Shown here: piece after piece, positions 41,001 to 49,493 of the stretch
How the letters are laid out: every line of letters begins with the position of its first letter
Position numbering within the stretch: position 1 is the stretch's first letter
Assembly: GCF_037055275.1 (NCBI RefSeq)
Contig: NZ_CP146343.1
Span: forward strand, 1,708,501 to 1,772,500
DNA length: 64,000 nt
Direction of reading: 5' to 3'
DNA from: Pseudomonas sp. ML2-2023-3
GTDB taxonomy: Bacteria > Pseudomonadota > Gammaproteobacteria > Pseudomonadales > Pseudomonadaceae
The notes under the pieces: generated by a model
Told to the model about the DNA's origin: nothing
What the model saw: the letters and a program-made list of their open reading frames with translations, nothing else
Database searches by the model: none
Translations under genes and position numbers: made by a program

Positions 41001-41199
41001 CACGGGCTTGCAGCTTGGAGCTGCGCACCTCCTGTGCAATGGCAAACCCCAGTACAACCAGTCCTGCCAACACCACTAGGCCGAACACGAGCCATCCATA
41101 GCGCTTGGGTTCAGGCGAGGGTGGCGGGGGTGCAGCATTGTCCATTGCTGCTGATGGCACCGCCGTTTTTCTGGAGCTTGAGTTCCACAGTACGCCCAT
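38089..41199 (-). CDS. Class A penicillin-binding-protein-like bifunctional transglycosylase/transpeptidase, divergent
   Basis: The 1036-residue protein has a single membrane helix (about 34-54), a GT51-like region with GGSTLATQLEKY (motif 2) and DYLNSVPLSAVPGHGEVHG (motif 4), and a transpeptidase domain with SxxK in LELGSTAKLRVL and KTG in GGKTGTGDN. Motif 1 reads IENRDLL instead of EDRxF, and motif 3, normally RKxxE, reads EKLRQ, so the second glycosyltransferase glutamate appears to be Gln. The protein is longer than PBP1a/1b and has large inserts. It may retain transpeptidase activity only. Starts at 41199 (GGAAC upstream) or 41145. Confidence 0.82.
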   Translation of the reverse strand: MGVLWNSSSRKTAVPSAAMDNAAPPPPSPEPKRYGWLVFGLVVLAGLVVLGFAIAQEVRSSKLQAREFSRFAASLSYSMHAGPSDAIQYPGDGPFDKRLGYSALGDFLPRLLKRDYVITQQSRFSPELLGYSEKGFFVPYSEKIQTGLSITDCAGSALYQYNYPQQLYSSFASIPPLVVHSLLFIENRDLLDPAQPQANPAVDWPRFAMAAYSQVAKMLHLPGQSAGGSTLATQLEKYRHSPDGLTLSGSEKLRQMVSASVRAYQDGPQTLPARQKVVRDYLNSVPLSAVPGHGEVHGMAEGLRVWYGADFNQVNQMLSSTATDPKSLAQRGLALREVLSLMIAQRRPSHYLARGRDELAQLTDSHIRLLAQNNVIDPALTEAALASHVTYRDWALAPTMQPNETNKGISVARSRLSVLLKRPLYDLDRLDLSATSTLQGDLQRQVSEYLRQLADPAFAAKIGLLGPYLLTPTSTAQVRYSFTLFELTPDGARARVQTDSTDQPFDINEGSKLELGSTAKLRVLTTYLQIISELHDRYASQPGVVLRKIPITDQDPLTRWALGYLIEKPGSTLAPMLDAALNRQYSANPGEGFFTGGGMHHFHNFRSQDNNRTATLRDSIRESINLPFVRLMRDVVRYTSYQSPSNNVELLRDDSNPLRQEYLSRFADREGTTFMLKFWKKYRGKDSKARLDTFLDSMHPTAIRMAAVHRYLFPNSDQATFNRFVRSHLSSDKITDERLTKLYEGYGPGAYNLPDQGYIAKVHPLDLWLLGYLLNNPQATFQQAVGASEHERQEVYSWLFKSRHKSARDSRIRTMLEIEAFLDIHQRWQKVGYPFDHLVPSLATALGSSGDRPAALSELMGIILNDGVRLPVLRIDTLHFAADTPYETRLINDPDKGVRVMPSEVATALREALSQVVDAGTARRVSGSFKLDDGSPLAMGGKTGTGDNRIESMGAGGRILSSKSINRTATFVFYIGEHHFGTLTAFVPGRSAEAFKFTSALPVQVLKGMAPILTPYLQPGTNTLCLAPASIQTAAK

Positions 41200-41572
41200 A
41201 GTCGACAGTTCCAGGTACGCATCTTGGTTGCGCTTGATTGAAGCGTAGACGCTGGCGGATTCGGGTGAAAAATTTGTGAGGGTAATCTGATAATCCTATC
41301 GCCGCAGAGGATAGGGCTTGTCGTGATGCAAGCGTCCCGCGTGACGCAAAGCGAAGGAATAGAGCCCTTGCTAGTGGTAAATACGATCTGTGTAGGGGAA
41401 TGACTGTGCACCAACCCTGTGCAATACTCGCCGCCGATCTCAGTAGGGCATTTCCCTTCTGGTCTAACGGCCTACAAAGCCCGGGCTGATCAGGAGGTTG
41501 GACAGGTGACCCGCCCGTCTTTTCGAGCGCTCTATTGATGCATATCCAATAACAATATGAGGTTGTATTTTT
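41200..41572. other. Divergent intergenic region before the amino-acid permease
   Basis: This 373-base gap separates the PBP gene from the permease. The right half (41400-41570) has possible pairing segments (AGGGCATTTCCCT, GGCC...GGCC, CCCGGGC) that could form a structured leader for the permease mRNA, but no known riboswitch was recognised. GAGG lies upstream of the permease ATG. Confidence 0.35.
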
Positions 41573-42985
41573 ATGCCAGTCGGCAACCACCCGCCCCACG
41601 GTGAAACCGTTCAAGGCGGCCCGCTCAAACGCGAACTGGGCGAACGCCACATTCGCTTGATGGCGCTTGGCGCCTGTATCGGCGTAGGCCTGTTTCTGGG
41701 CTCGGCCAAAGCCATTGAAATGGCCGGTCCGGCCATCATGCTGTCCTACATCATCGGTGGCCTGGCCATTCTGGTGATCATGCGTGCACTCGGCGAAATG
41801 GCCGTACACAACCCTGTGGCCGGTTCGTTCAGCCGCTACGCCCAAGACTATCTTGGCCCATTGGCCGGTTTCCTGACCGGCTGGAACTACTGGTTCCTGT
41901 GGCTGGTGACCTGTGTCGCTGAAATCACTGCCGTGGCGGTGTACATGGGCGTCTGGTTCCCCGATGTACCACGCTGGATCTGGGCCCTGGCGGCGCTGAT
42001 CAGCATGGGCTCGATCAACCTGATCGCGGTGAAGGCGTTCGGTGAATTCGAGTTCTGGTTTGCCCTGATCAAGATCGTCACCATCATCGCGATGGTCTTC
42101 GGTGGTATTGGCATCATCGCGTTCGGCTTTGGCAACAACGGCGTTGCGCTGGGTATTTCGAACCTCTGGACCCACGGCGGCTTTTTGCCCAATGGCATCC
42201 AGGGTGTGTTGATGTCCCTGCAAATGGTGATGTTCGCTTACCTGGGCGTCGAGATGATCGGCCTGACTGCCGGTGAAGCCAAGAACCCGCAAAAGACCAT
42301 CCCGAGTGCGATTGGCTCGGTGTTCTGGCGCATCCTGCTGTTCTACGTCGGCGCGTTGTTCGTGATTCTGTCGATCTACCCGTGGAACGAAATCGGCACG
42401 TCGGGCAGCCCGTTTGTGATGACCTTTGAACGCTTGGGTATCAAGACGGCGGCAGGCATCATCAACTTCGTGGTGATTACCGCAGCACTGTCGTCATGCA
42501 ACGGTGGCATTTTCAGTACCGGTCGCATGCTCTATAGCCTGGCGCAAAACGGTCAGGCGCCTGCCAACTTTGCCACCACCGCGAAAAACGGTGTGCCGCG
42601 TCAGGCATTGCTGCTGTCGATTGCCGTCCTGCTGCTGGGTGTAGGCCTTAACTACATGGCTCCCGAGAAAGTGTTCGTCTGGGTGACAGCCATTGCGACC
42701 TTTGGCGCGATCTGGACCTGGTTGATGATCCTGCTGGCGCAACTGCGCTTTCGCAAGAACCTGAGCCCGCAAGAAGCCGCCGCCCTGAAGTACCGCATGT
42801 GGCTTTACCCCTACAGCTCGTACGCGGCGTTGGCGTTCTTGTTGATGGTGGTCGGTCTGATGGCCTTTTTCGAAGAAACCCGAATCGCCTTGTTTGTAGG
42901 CCCCGGGTTTCTGATCCTGCTGACTGTGCTGTTCTATGTGTTCAAGTTGCAGCCAACGCAGGGCTCACCGGCCAAGGTCAACTAA
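41573..42985 (+). CDS. Amino-acid permease, AAT family (ProY/HisT-like)
   Basis: The 470-residue protein has twelve membrane helices and APC-superfamily signatures: LKRELGERHIRLMALGACIG and GLFLGSAKAIEMAGPAI in helix 1, then GEMAVHNPVAGSFSRYA and FAYLGVEMIGLTAGEAKNP (helix 6 region). Among AAT transporters it resembles ProY-type proline/histidine permeases, but the substrate cannot be fixed from motifs. Confidence 0.87.
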   Translation: MPVGNHPPHGETVQGGPLKRELGERHIRLMALGACIGVGLFLGSAKAIEMAGPAIMLSYIIGGLAILVIMRALGEMAVHNPVAGSFSRYAQDYLGPLAGFLTGWNYWFLWLVTCVAEITAVAVYMGVWFPDVPRWIWALAALISMGSINLIAVKAFGEFEFWFALIKIVTIIAMVFGGIGIIAFGFGNNGVALGISNLWTHGGFLPNGIQGVLMSLQMVMFAYLGVEMIGLTAGEAKNPQKTIPSAIGSVFWRILLFYVGALFVILSIYPWNEIGTSGSPFVMTFERLGIKTAAGIINFVVITAALSSCNGGIFSTGRMLYSLAQNGQAPANFATTAKNGVPRQALLLSIAVLLLGVGLNYMAPEKVFVWVTAIATFGAIWTWLMILLAQLRFRKNLSPQEAAALKYRMWLYPYSSYAALAFLLMVVGLMAFFEETRIALFVGPGFLILLTVLFYVFKLQPTQGSPAKVN

Positions 42986-42989
42986 ACGC

Positions 42990-43077
42990 CTGTGGGAGCG
43001 GGCTTGCTTGCGATGAGGACGCCGAGGTCTGTCAGACTGATCTCGGGATCCCGTCGCGAGCAAGCCCGCTCCCACAT
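42990..43077. repeat. REP palindrome pair (GTGGGAGCGGGCTTGC family)
   Basis: GTGGGAGCGGGCTTGCTTGCGAT faces TCGCGAGCAAGCCCGCTCCC between convergent permease and opgC. Confidence 0.87.
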
Positions 43078-43086
43078 CAGCAGCCA

Positions 43087-44190
43087 CTATTTGCGCGACA
43101 GGCGCTTGTTCCAGTCCAGCCAGGCCGCCAGTACGGCCATCATCCCCACGCCCATCAGGGCGCTGAACACTTGCATCACAACCCCGTCACTGCCCAGTGC
43201 ATTGAGCATGTCGGCCAGCGGTGCCAGGACCACCCCCAGGCAGAACACTTCCAGCGAATAGCGGCCCATGCGGCAGGTCTGACGGGTGAGCCAATTGTTC
43301 AACCAGTCACCCCGAGGCACCACTTTGGCCGCTACATAAGCCAGGGCCAAAAAGTGCAACAAACGCACCGGCGACAGGTTGGTCTTGCTGATCGGATAGA
43401 GATGCTCGCCCAGCCAGAGCGGCATGACGGCGTCGTGGAACTGCGGCCACTTCCATGACAGCGCCAGTAACCCGGTGATCAACAGATAGGCCGCCGCCCC
43501 CACAAACACAGGCTGACGGGATAACGGCCGGGTTTCAGGGGCCTTGTCGCGCTGCCCGTGAAGTGCCGCAGCACCCCCCAGGATAAACAGGAACTGCCAG
43601 GCCATCGGGTTGAAAAACCACACCCCGCCTTCCTGTGCCGCCAGGTTCCAGACGGGGGCCAGCAGGTACAGCGCCAGGGACACGCCTACCACATACACGG
43701 CTTTGCGCAGCAGCATCGGCAATACCAGCGGCAACCCGAGCAACAGCACGATATAGAGTGGAAGCGGGTCCATCAGGTTGGGTTTGAAGCGCAGCAGCAA
43801 CTCGTCGGTCAGGGCCTGTTGCGGGTTGCTCAAGAAGTATTGCAAGCCCATTTCCTGCACCAGGTCGCGGGTTTCGACGTGGCTGTTGGCATAAAAAACG
43901 ATGCCCATCAGCACCGCCAGCAGGAAGATATGCACCACGTACAGCACCCAGGCGCGGCGCAGGATTTTCACGCTGGCGATCAGGAATCCATCCCGTTGCG
44001 CGATTTTGCCGTAGGCCAGCACCGCGGCATAACCGGCGAGGAATACAAAGATCTCAGCCGCATCACTAAGGCCGAAATTTCGTACCGTCAATTCGGCCAG
44101 CGGGTTGTGGGGGATGTGATCCCAGAAGATAAAAATCAGCGCCAGCCCGCGAAAGAAATCGATGCGGTGGTCGCGTCCGTTAAGTATCAC
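43087..44190 (-). CDS. opgC: OpgC-family membrane protein (acyltransferase-3 like)
   Basis: About 367 residues with ten membrane helices. The N terminus RDHRIDFFRGLALIFIFWDHIPHNPL is the OpgC signature; LSDAAEIFVFLAGYAAVLAYG follows. OpgC proteins modify osmoregulated periplasmic glucans, typically with succinyl groups. The start is uncertain: GTG at 44190 places the signature directly at the N terminus, while the GTG at 44244 would add 18 residues. Neither has a strong ribosome-binding site. Confidence 0.82.
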   Translation of the reverse strand: MILNGRDHRIDFFRGLALIFIFWDHIPHNPLAELTVRNFGLSDAAEIFVFLAGYAAVLAYGKIAQRDGFLIASVKILRRAWVLYVVHIFLLAVLMGIVFYANSHVETRDLVQEMGLQYFLSNPQQALTDELLLRFKPNLMDPLPLYIVLLLGLPLVLPMLLRKAVYVVGVSLALYLLAPVWNLAAQEGGVWFFNPMAWQFLFILGGAAALHGQRDKAPETRPLSRQPVFVGAAAYLLITGLLALSWKWPQFHDAVMPLWLGEHLYPISKTNLSPVRLLHFLALAYVAAKVVPRGDWLNNWLTRQTCRMGRYSLEVFCLGVVLAPLADMLNALGSDGVVMQVFSALMGVGMMAVLAAWLDWNKRLSRK

Positions 44191-44244
44191 GGCGAGTACT
44201 CGAAAAAATGAATAAAAATGGGCGCAGCTCAGAGTGCACGCCAC

Positions 44245-44523
44245 TTGTTGGCGGCGCGCAGGGTGACGCTAATAGCGTTTAAATGCAAAGGCTGTGGATA
44301 GCTGCGTGTGTGACCTGACAGCAGCTATCACTTCGCTTGAATGGTCTACCGGGTTTTTGTATCAAGGATGTTCTGGGTAATACGTTTCAGGGTTTTATTC
44401 TGACGAGGTTGCGAATGACCCTGAAGAAATTTTCAGCGTCAGGCGCTGTTTGCAATGCCGTCCAAAACTCCGTTTCCAGGGCTCGATCGGGCTCTGTCAG
44501 CCCGAGATCGAGCCAGAGTTTAT
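44245..44523. other. Gap with an inverted repeat between opgC and the ABM gene
   Basis: It contains a long near-perfect inverted repeat at 44480-44514 (GGCTCGATC-GGGCT / AGCCC-GA-GATCGAGCC). There is no U-tract, so it is not a classical terminator. A minus-strand reading frame runs through 44387-44520 without its own start codon (see rejected list). Confidence 0.4.
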
Positions 44524-44808
44524 TTAAAACTCTTGCATCATGATAAACGTGCAGGCTTTTGACTGACGGGCATTGATCAATGGCACCAGCCGGCGGAAAT
44601 GTTCGCTTTGGCAATGGGCATCCAGTGCGTCCTGATCCGGCCATTGTTCGATAAAGATGAAGTGCCCGGGGTCCGCGTGATCCACAAACAAGTCATAGGC
44701 AATGCACAGGGGTTCCTGTCGGGTTTTTTCCACCAGTTCGGCGTACCACGGGCGTACGGTCTCCAGATGTTCGGGCTTGATGAAGTCTTCAGCGATCACC
44801 TTCAACAT
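44524..44808 (-). CDS. Antibiotic-biosynthesis-monooxygenase (ABM) domain protein, YgiN-like
   Basis: A 94-residue protein of one ferredoxin-like ABM domain: MLKVIAEDFIKPEHLE, REPLCIAYDLFVD, HFIFIEQWPDQDALDAHCQSEHF, ending in a beta strand FIMMQEF. Such proteins oxidise quinols or haem-like compounds, or are mere dimeric sensors. It starts 21 bases after the stop of the FMN glutamate-synthase-like gene, so the two may be an operon. Confidence 0.87.
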   Translation of the reverse strand: MLKVIAEDFIKPEHLETVRPWYAELVEKTRQEPLCIAYDLFVDHADPGHFIFIEQWPDQDALDAHCQSEHFRRLVPLINARQSKACTFIMMQEF

Positions 44809-44829
44809 GTTGCTCAGTCCTTGTGTGCG

Positions 44830-46449
44830 TCAGGCAGCGGCGATTTCGTTGGGCTCGAAGCTGTCAGCCCGTGCCATTTGCCACATGCGTGAATAGAACT
44901 CGCCATTGACCTCTCCGGTGAGCAATTCGCCGGGCTTGAGGAACACATGCAGTTGCGAGAACAGTTTGATTTCGGTCGCGGACATGCGTCGCACCAAGTG
45001 CTTGGCCTTGAGTTGCGCCGGGTGTTCCAGACCTGCCGCGGCCAGCATTTCGGCCAGGGCCTTGAGGGTGTTGCGGTGGAACTGAAAAACCCGCTGGGCC
45101 TTGTCCGGCACCACAAGCGCCCGCTGGCGCAACGTGTCCTGGGTGGCCACGCCGGTGGGGCATTTGTTGGTATGGCAGGACTGCGATTGAATGCAGCCAA
45201 TGGCGAACATAAAACCCCGCGCCGAGTTGGCCCAGTCGGCACCAATGGCCAGTACGCTGGCAATGTCGAAGGCGCTGACAATCTTGCCACTGGCACCCAG
45301 CTTGATCTTGTCCCGCAGATTCAGGCCCACCAGGGTGTTGTGCACGAACAGCAAACCCTCGCGCAGCGGTGCGCCGATATGGTCGGTGAACTCCACGGGT
45401 GCGGCGCCTGTGCCGCCTTCCTTGCCATCGATCACGATAAAGTCCGGCAGGATGCCCGTTTCGAGCATGGCCTTGGCGATGCCCATGAACTCCCACGGAT
45501 GGCCCAGGCAGAACTTGAAGCCGACAGGTTTGCCACCAGACAACTCACGCAACTGCGCGATAAAGAGCATCAGTTCGATGGGCGTCGAAAACGCGCTGTG
45601 ACGCGAAGGTGAGATGCAGTCTTCGCCCATGGGTACACCGCGTGTTTCGGCGATTTCCAGGGTCACTTTGTGCTTGGGCAGAATACCGCCGTGGCCCGGT
45701 TTGGCGCCCTGGCTCATCTTGATTTCGATCATCCGCACTTGTGGCGTTCGGGCCTGGGCGGCAAAACGTTCAGGGTCGAATCGCCCGTCCGAGGTGCGGC
45801 AGCCGAAGTAGCCACTGCCCAGCTCCCACGTCAAGTCGCCACCGTTCTCACGGTGATAGGAGCTGATACTGCCTTCCCCCGTGTCGTGGGCAAAGTTACC
45901 GAGCTTTGCACCCTGATTGAGGGCGCGGATGGCATTGGCGCTCAGAGAGCCAAAACTCATGGCCGAAATGTTGAAGATCGACGCCGAATACGGCTGGCTG
46001 CATTGCGGGCCGCCCACCACGATTCGAAAGCTGCTGGGGTCGGTCAGCGGGGCCGGGCGCATGGAGTGGCCGATAAATTCAAAGCCTGGCTGATACACGT
46101 CCACCAATGTGCCGAAGGGTTTGTCGGCACTTTCATTCTTGGCCCGTGAGTACACCAGCGAGCGTTGAGAGCGTGAGAAGGGCAGCGCGTCGCTGTCAGA
46201 TTCCAGCAGGTATTGGCGGATTTCCGGGCGAATGGCCTCCACCAGATAGCGAATGTTGCCCAGGATCGGGTAGTTGCGGCGCACGGCGTGGGGGCTTTGC
46301 AGCAGGTCAAAAATTCCCAGCAGGCTTAACGCCAGGGTGACGGCAGTAAAGGGCCATAACCATTCATGGTGCATGAACGGCAGGCTGGCGAGGGTGAAAA
46401 TGACGCAACATGCAAAAAACGCATAACGGCTTAACAGTGACAGGCTCAT
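44830..46449 (-). CDS. FMN-binding glutamate-synthase-family protein
   Basis: This 539-residue protein has two N-terminal membrane helices (about 5-52) followed by a Glu_synthase FMN barrel: SIFNISAMSFGSLSANAIRALNQGA, DFIVIDGKEGGTGAAP (FMN/2-oxoglutarate region), FAIGCIQSQSCHTNKCPTGVATQD (3Fe-4S cysteines). It lacks the glutamine amidotransferase domain, so it is not a canonical GltB; the electron donor and substrate are unknown. ATG 46449 with AGGAAA upstream is preferred over the longer frame to 46578. Confidence 0.88.
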   Translation of the reverse strand: MSLSLLSRYAFFACCVIFTLASLPFMHHEWLWPFTAVTLALSLLGIFDLLQSPHAVRRNYPILGNIRYLVEAIRPEIRQYLLESDSDALPFSRSQRSLVYSRAKNESADKPFGTLVDVYQPGFEFIGHSMRPAPLTDPSSFRIVVGGPQCSQPYSASIFNISAMSFGSLSANAIRALNQGAKLGNFAHDTGEGSISSYHRENGGDLTWELGSGYFGCRTSDGRFDPERFAAQARTPQVRMIEIKMSQGAKPGHGGILPKHKVTLEIAETRGVPMGEDCISPSRHSAFSTPIELMLFIAQLRELSGGKPVGFKFCLGHPWEFMGIAKAMLETGILPDFIVIDGKEGGTGAAPVEFTDHIGAPLREGLLFVHNTLVGLNLRDKIKLGASGKIVSAFDIASVLAIGADWANSARGFMFAIGCIQSQSCHTNKCPTGVATQDTLRQRALVVPDKAQRVFQFHRNTLKALAEMLAAAGLEHPAQLKAKHLVRRMSATEIKLFSQLHVFLKPGELLTGEVNGEFYSRMWQMARADSFEPNEIAAA

Positions 46450-46772
46450 ACGGTTTCCTGTTTCAGGCTGATCTGTTCCCTCAGGCGGTTGCGCCTCAAA
46501 AGGTCGAGAACAGAAAAAGGACAATAGAACCCTCTCTTTGAGTCGGAGGTTTGCAGGGGAGTGTTGGTCATCCATCACGCAAATGCCAACTCCCTGTCTG
46601 AATATTCATTGAACGGGATTTCCTTTGCGGCAGCATCCCTACCAAAGTCGGGCATTTCATACAGAAGGCTCGGGTAAAAATGACATCTGTATATTTTCAG
46701 GTTTGCCGGCTCGTGTGATCCTGCGCGCACCTTTTATCGTGTCGGCCCCTGAACGTGACCTCTCCAGAACCC
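46450..46772. other. Divergent intergenic region
   Basis: Promoter space for the FMN protein (left) and the Nudix/LysE pair (right). AT-rich around 46600-46720. No operator recognised. Confidence 0.3.
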
Positions 46773-47192
46773 ATGACATCCAACATCATTCGTATTGCTG
46801 CTGCGGTATTGATCGGCCCTGATGGCCAAACCCTGCTGGTGCGCAAGCGCGGCACCCAGGCGTTCATGCAGCCCGGCGGCAAGATCGAAGTCCACGAACA
46901 ACCTGTTACGGCATTGGCCCGAGAGCTGGAAGAAGAGTTGGCTTTGGTGATTGATCCGGCCACCGCCACCTGGCTGGGCCATTTCGCGGCCCCGGCGGTC
47001 AACGAACCGGGCTTTGAGGTGCAGGCCGAGCTGTTTTTGCTGCATATCAGCGAGCCGGTCACCCCTGCCGCGGAAATTGAAGAAGTGCAGTGGATCGATC
47101 CGCAGGGGGATGGTGGCCTGGTCTTGGCGCCCCTGACTCGCGATCTGGTCTTGCCGTTTTATCGCAATGCGTTGCTGACCAGGACTGCCTGA
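46773..47192 (+). CDS. Nudix hydrolase
   Basis: The 139-residue protein carries a Nudix box: GGKIEVHEQPVTALA then RELEEEL. The final conserved Gly of GX5EX7REUXEEXGU is replaced by Ala, but all metal-binding glutamates are present. The substrate is unknown. ATG 46773 is preferred; a GTG at 46755 is in frame. The stop overlaps the LysE gene by one base. Confidence 0.88.
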   Translation: MTSNIIRIAAAVLIGPDGQTLLVRKRGTQAFMQPGGKIEVHEQPVTALARELEEELALVIDPATATWLGHFAAPAVNEPGFEVQAELFLLHISEPVTPAAEIEEVQWIDPQGDGGLVLAPLTRDLVLPFYRNALLTRTA

Positions 47193-47830
47193 TGATTCCA
47201 GCCCATGACCTGCTGATTTTTGCCGCGGCCTGCCTGCTGATGGTGCTAACGCCGGGGCCGAACATGATTTACCTGATTTCGCGCTCCATCTGCCAGGGGC
47301 GCCAGGCCGGGGTCACGTCTTTGCTCGGGGTTGTGGCGGGGTTCTTTGTGCATATGTTTGCCGCCGCCGCGGGCCTGACGGCTGTGTTTCTGGCGGTGCC
47401 AATGGCCTATGAAGCACTCAAGTGGGCAGGGGCCCTGTACCTGCTGTGGATGGCCTGGCAAGCGGTGCGGCCCGGTGCCCGGTCACCGTTTGAAGCCCGG
47501 GAGCTGGCGCCGGACTCATCGTCAAGATTGGTGCTGATGGGGTTCATGACCAGCGTGCTGAACCCCAAGGTAGCGGTGTTCTACCTGTCGGTTTTCCCGC
47601 AGTTCATCAACCCGGAGCACGGTTCGGTGTTCACTCAGAGTATCGTATTGGGCCTGACGCAAATCAGCGTCAGTTTCACGGTTAACTTGCTGATTGCGCT
47701 GTTCGCCAGCGGCATTGCCGTGTGGTTTGTGCGTAATCCGTTGTGGCTGGCAGTGCAGCGCTATGTGATGGGCTGTGTGCTGGCTGCACTGGCAGTGAGG
47801 CTTATGCTGGAACAACGTAAAACCGTATGA
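47192..47830 (+). CDS. LysE/RhtB-family exporter
   Basis: This 212-residue protein has six hydrophobic helices and the family motif LTPGPNMIYLISRSICQGRQAG near the N terminus, then LYLLWMAWQAVRP and FMTSVLNPKVAVFYLSVFPQFI. It exports amino acids or their derivatives (homoserine lactone, threonine, etc.); substrate unknown. Co-translated with the Nudix gene. Confidence 0.9.
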   Translation: MIPAHDLLIFAAACLLMVLTPGPNMIYLISRSICQGRQAGVTSLLGVVAGFFVHMFAAAAGLTAVFLAVPMAYEALKWAGALYLLWMAWQAVRPGARSPFEARELAPDSSSRLVLMGFMTSVLNPKVAVFYLSVFPQFINPEHGSVFTQSIVLGLTQISVSFTVNLLIALFASGIAVWFVRNPLWLAVQRYVMGCVLAALAVRLMLEQRKTV

Positions 47831-47842
47831 CCTGGACCTGTA

Positions 47843-48355
47843 ATGGCTATAGAACTGCTTGAACCCTCAAACGCCAAGGCCTATCGCCAGTTGATGCTTG
47901 AGGCTTACGCGCTGCACCCCGAGGCTTTTGTATCCACCATCGCCCAGCGTGAGAAATTGCCGCTGAGCTGGTGGGAAGCCAAATTGGACGATGAACTGAG
48001 CGCCCTGTTTGGTGCTTTTGTCGATTCCCGGCTGGTGGGGATTGTCGGCCTGGCGTTCGAACCCTGGGAAGATGCCCGGCACAAGGCCACGTTGTTTGGC
48101 TTGTATGTGTCCGGGGATTTTCGTGGGCAAGGGCTGGGTGAGCATTTGGTACAGGCCGTGCTGTCACTGGCCGAGCAAGAGCCTGATACCAAGGTGATTG
48201 AGCTGACCGTCAGCGCCGGCAGTGATGCTGCGCTGGCGTTGTACACGCGGTGCGGATTCGAGCAGTCGGGGTTGGAAGACTGCGCGATTCGGGTGGGTGA
48301 GGCGTATTACGACCGGGTGCATATGCGCCGGCTGGTGAACGTCGAAGACATCTGA
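47843..48355 (+). CDS. GNAT-family N-acetyltransferase
   Basis: The 170-residue protein contains the GNAT core: FGLYVSGDFRGQGLGEHLVQAV holds the acetyl-CoA pyrophosphate loop (RGQGLG), followed by IELTVSAGSDAALALYTRCGFEQSG. It starts 12 bases after the LysE gene, likely the same operon. Target unknown. Confidence 0.88.
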   Translation: MAIELLEPSNAKAYRQLMLEAYALHPEAFVSTIAQREKLPLSWWEAKLDDELSALFGAFVDSRLVGIVGLAFEPWEDARHKATLFGLYVSGDFRGQGLGEHLVQAVLSLAEQEPDTKVIELTVSAGSDAALALYTRCGFEQSGLEDCAIRVGEAYYDRVHMRRLVNVEDI

Positions 48356-48392
48356 AACCGTGTAGCCGCTGCAGAAGGCTGAGAGGGAATGC

Positions 48393-48447
48393 TGTTCACT
48401 TAAGAGCAATGCTGCTCCCACAGAGGCAGAAATCCCTTGAGTGAACA
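48393..48447. repeat. Inverted repeat between convergent GNAT and metR genes
   Basis: TGTTCACTTAAG and CTTGAGTGAACA (one mismatch) flank about 31 bases. Left of it, TGTAGCCGCTGCAGAAGGCT (48361-48380) is a degraded arm of the GTAGTCGCTGCCGAAGGCT repeat family. Confidence 0.5.
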
Positions 48448-48468
48448 ACATTGAAGGTCCTGCGGCCC

Positions 48469-49386
48469 TTATCGCACCGCGCTCACCCCGTCCAGGGTCG
48501 AGAACGACGTGTCTTTGGCCGTCAGCAAAAAGTCGCGCATGTACGGTGCATCCAGCATGTCGGCGCGAATCCCGGCGTACAGCGTGGCAAACAACCCCTT
48601 CTCGCCAAGGCGCTTGGCCTTCACATAACCCCGCGAGCTGTATTCATGCAGCGCCCAGTGCGGCATCCCGCAGACGCCTCGGCCGCTGGCGACCAGTTGC
48701 ATCATCATGACCGTCAGCTCCGAGGTGCGTACCTGAGCGGGTTCGACGTCGGCAGGTTCCAGAAAGCGGGTAAAGATATCGAGCCGATCACGCTCCACCG
48801 GGTAGGTGATCAAAATCTCGCTGCTCAGATCCTCCGGCACGATAAACGGTTTGTTGGCCAGCGGATGCTGGTTGGCCACGGCCAGCATGGCTTCGTAGGT
48901 AAACAACGGTACATAGGTCAGGCCGGCAATTTCCTGCGGGTCTGAAGTCACCACCAAATCCAGATCACCCCGTGCCAGTGCCGGCAGCGGTGCGAAAGCA
49001 AAGCCGGAGGCCAGGTCCAGCTCGACCTCGGGCCAGGCATCACGGAACTGATCGATGGTGGGCATCAGCCATTGGAAGCAGCTATGGCACTCAATCGCCA
49101 TGTGCAGACGCCCGGCCGTACCGCCGACCAGACGGGCGATATCCCGCTCTGCGCCGCGCAGCAGTGGCAGCATGGCATCGGCCAGTTGCAGCAGGCGCAA
49201 GCCGCCGCTGGTGAAGCGAACCGGTTTGGTTTTACGCACAAAGAGCGGCATGCCCATGCGCTCTTCCAGTTCTTTGAATTGGTGAGATAAAGCGGACTGA
49301 GTCAGGTGCAGGCGCTCTGCCGCTTCGACCAGGCTGTCTGACTCGCGCAACGCGTGCAGGGTTTTGAGGTGACGAATTTCCAGCAC
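48469..49386 (-). CDS. metR: LysR-type regulator MetR
   Basis: This 305-residue activator of methionine genes has an N-terminal winged HTH (IRHLKTLHALRESDSLVEAAERL, QSALSHQFKELEERMGMPLFVRK) and an effector domain with AIECHSCFQWLMPT, LDLVVTSDP and YPVERDRLDIFTRFLEPA, all aligning with E. coli MetR, which senses homocysteine. The GTG at 49386 aligns with the E. coli start and has GGAG 6 bases upstream; the longer frame to 49419 does not. Divergent from a metE-derived gene, as in the classic metR-metE arrangement. Confidence 0.93.
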   Translation of the reverse strand: MLEIRHLKTLHALRESDSLVEAAERLHLTQSALSHQFKELEERMGMPLFVRKTKPVRFTSGGLRLLQLADAMLPLLRGAERDIARLVGGTAGRLHMAIECHSCFQWLMPTIDQFRDAWPEVELDLASGFAFAPLPALARGDLDLVVTSDPQEIAGLTYVPLFTYEAMLAVANQHPLANKPFIVPEDLSSEILITYPVERDRLDIFTRFLEPADVEPAQVRTSELTVMMMQLVASGRGVCGMPHWALHEYSSRGYVKAKRLGEKGLFATLYAGIRADMLDAPYMRDFLLTAKDTSFSTLDGVSAVR

Positions 49387-49427
49387 AGTGGCTCCATGAG
49401 TAGATTTGATGTTCAACACGAAAACAT

Positions 49428-49440
49428 TGAGTTTGTCTCA
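49428..49440. promoter_or_regulatory. Candidate MetR box
   Basis: TGAG-TTTGT-CTCA resembles the MetR consensus TGAA-N5-TTCA. It lies between metR and the metE-derived gene, 54 bases before the latter's ATG. TTGATGTTCAA at 49408-49418 is a second possible half. Confidence 0.5.
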
Positions 49441-49493
49441 TGTTTAGGCGGGTGTCGATAATAGAGCCATTACTTACACGAAGGAATGCTGTC

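Noticed and set aside
41400..41572. Possible riboswitch before the amino-acid permease
   Set aside because: Some pairing is possible but no known class matches and no terminator or sequestered ribosome-binding site could be shown by eye.
44387..44520. Minus-strand reading frame with protein-like sequence (LWLDLGLTEPDRALETEFWTAL)
   Set aside because: It has no start codon outside the ABM gene, which occupies another frame of the same strand. It could be a remnant, but nothing supports translation.
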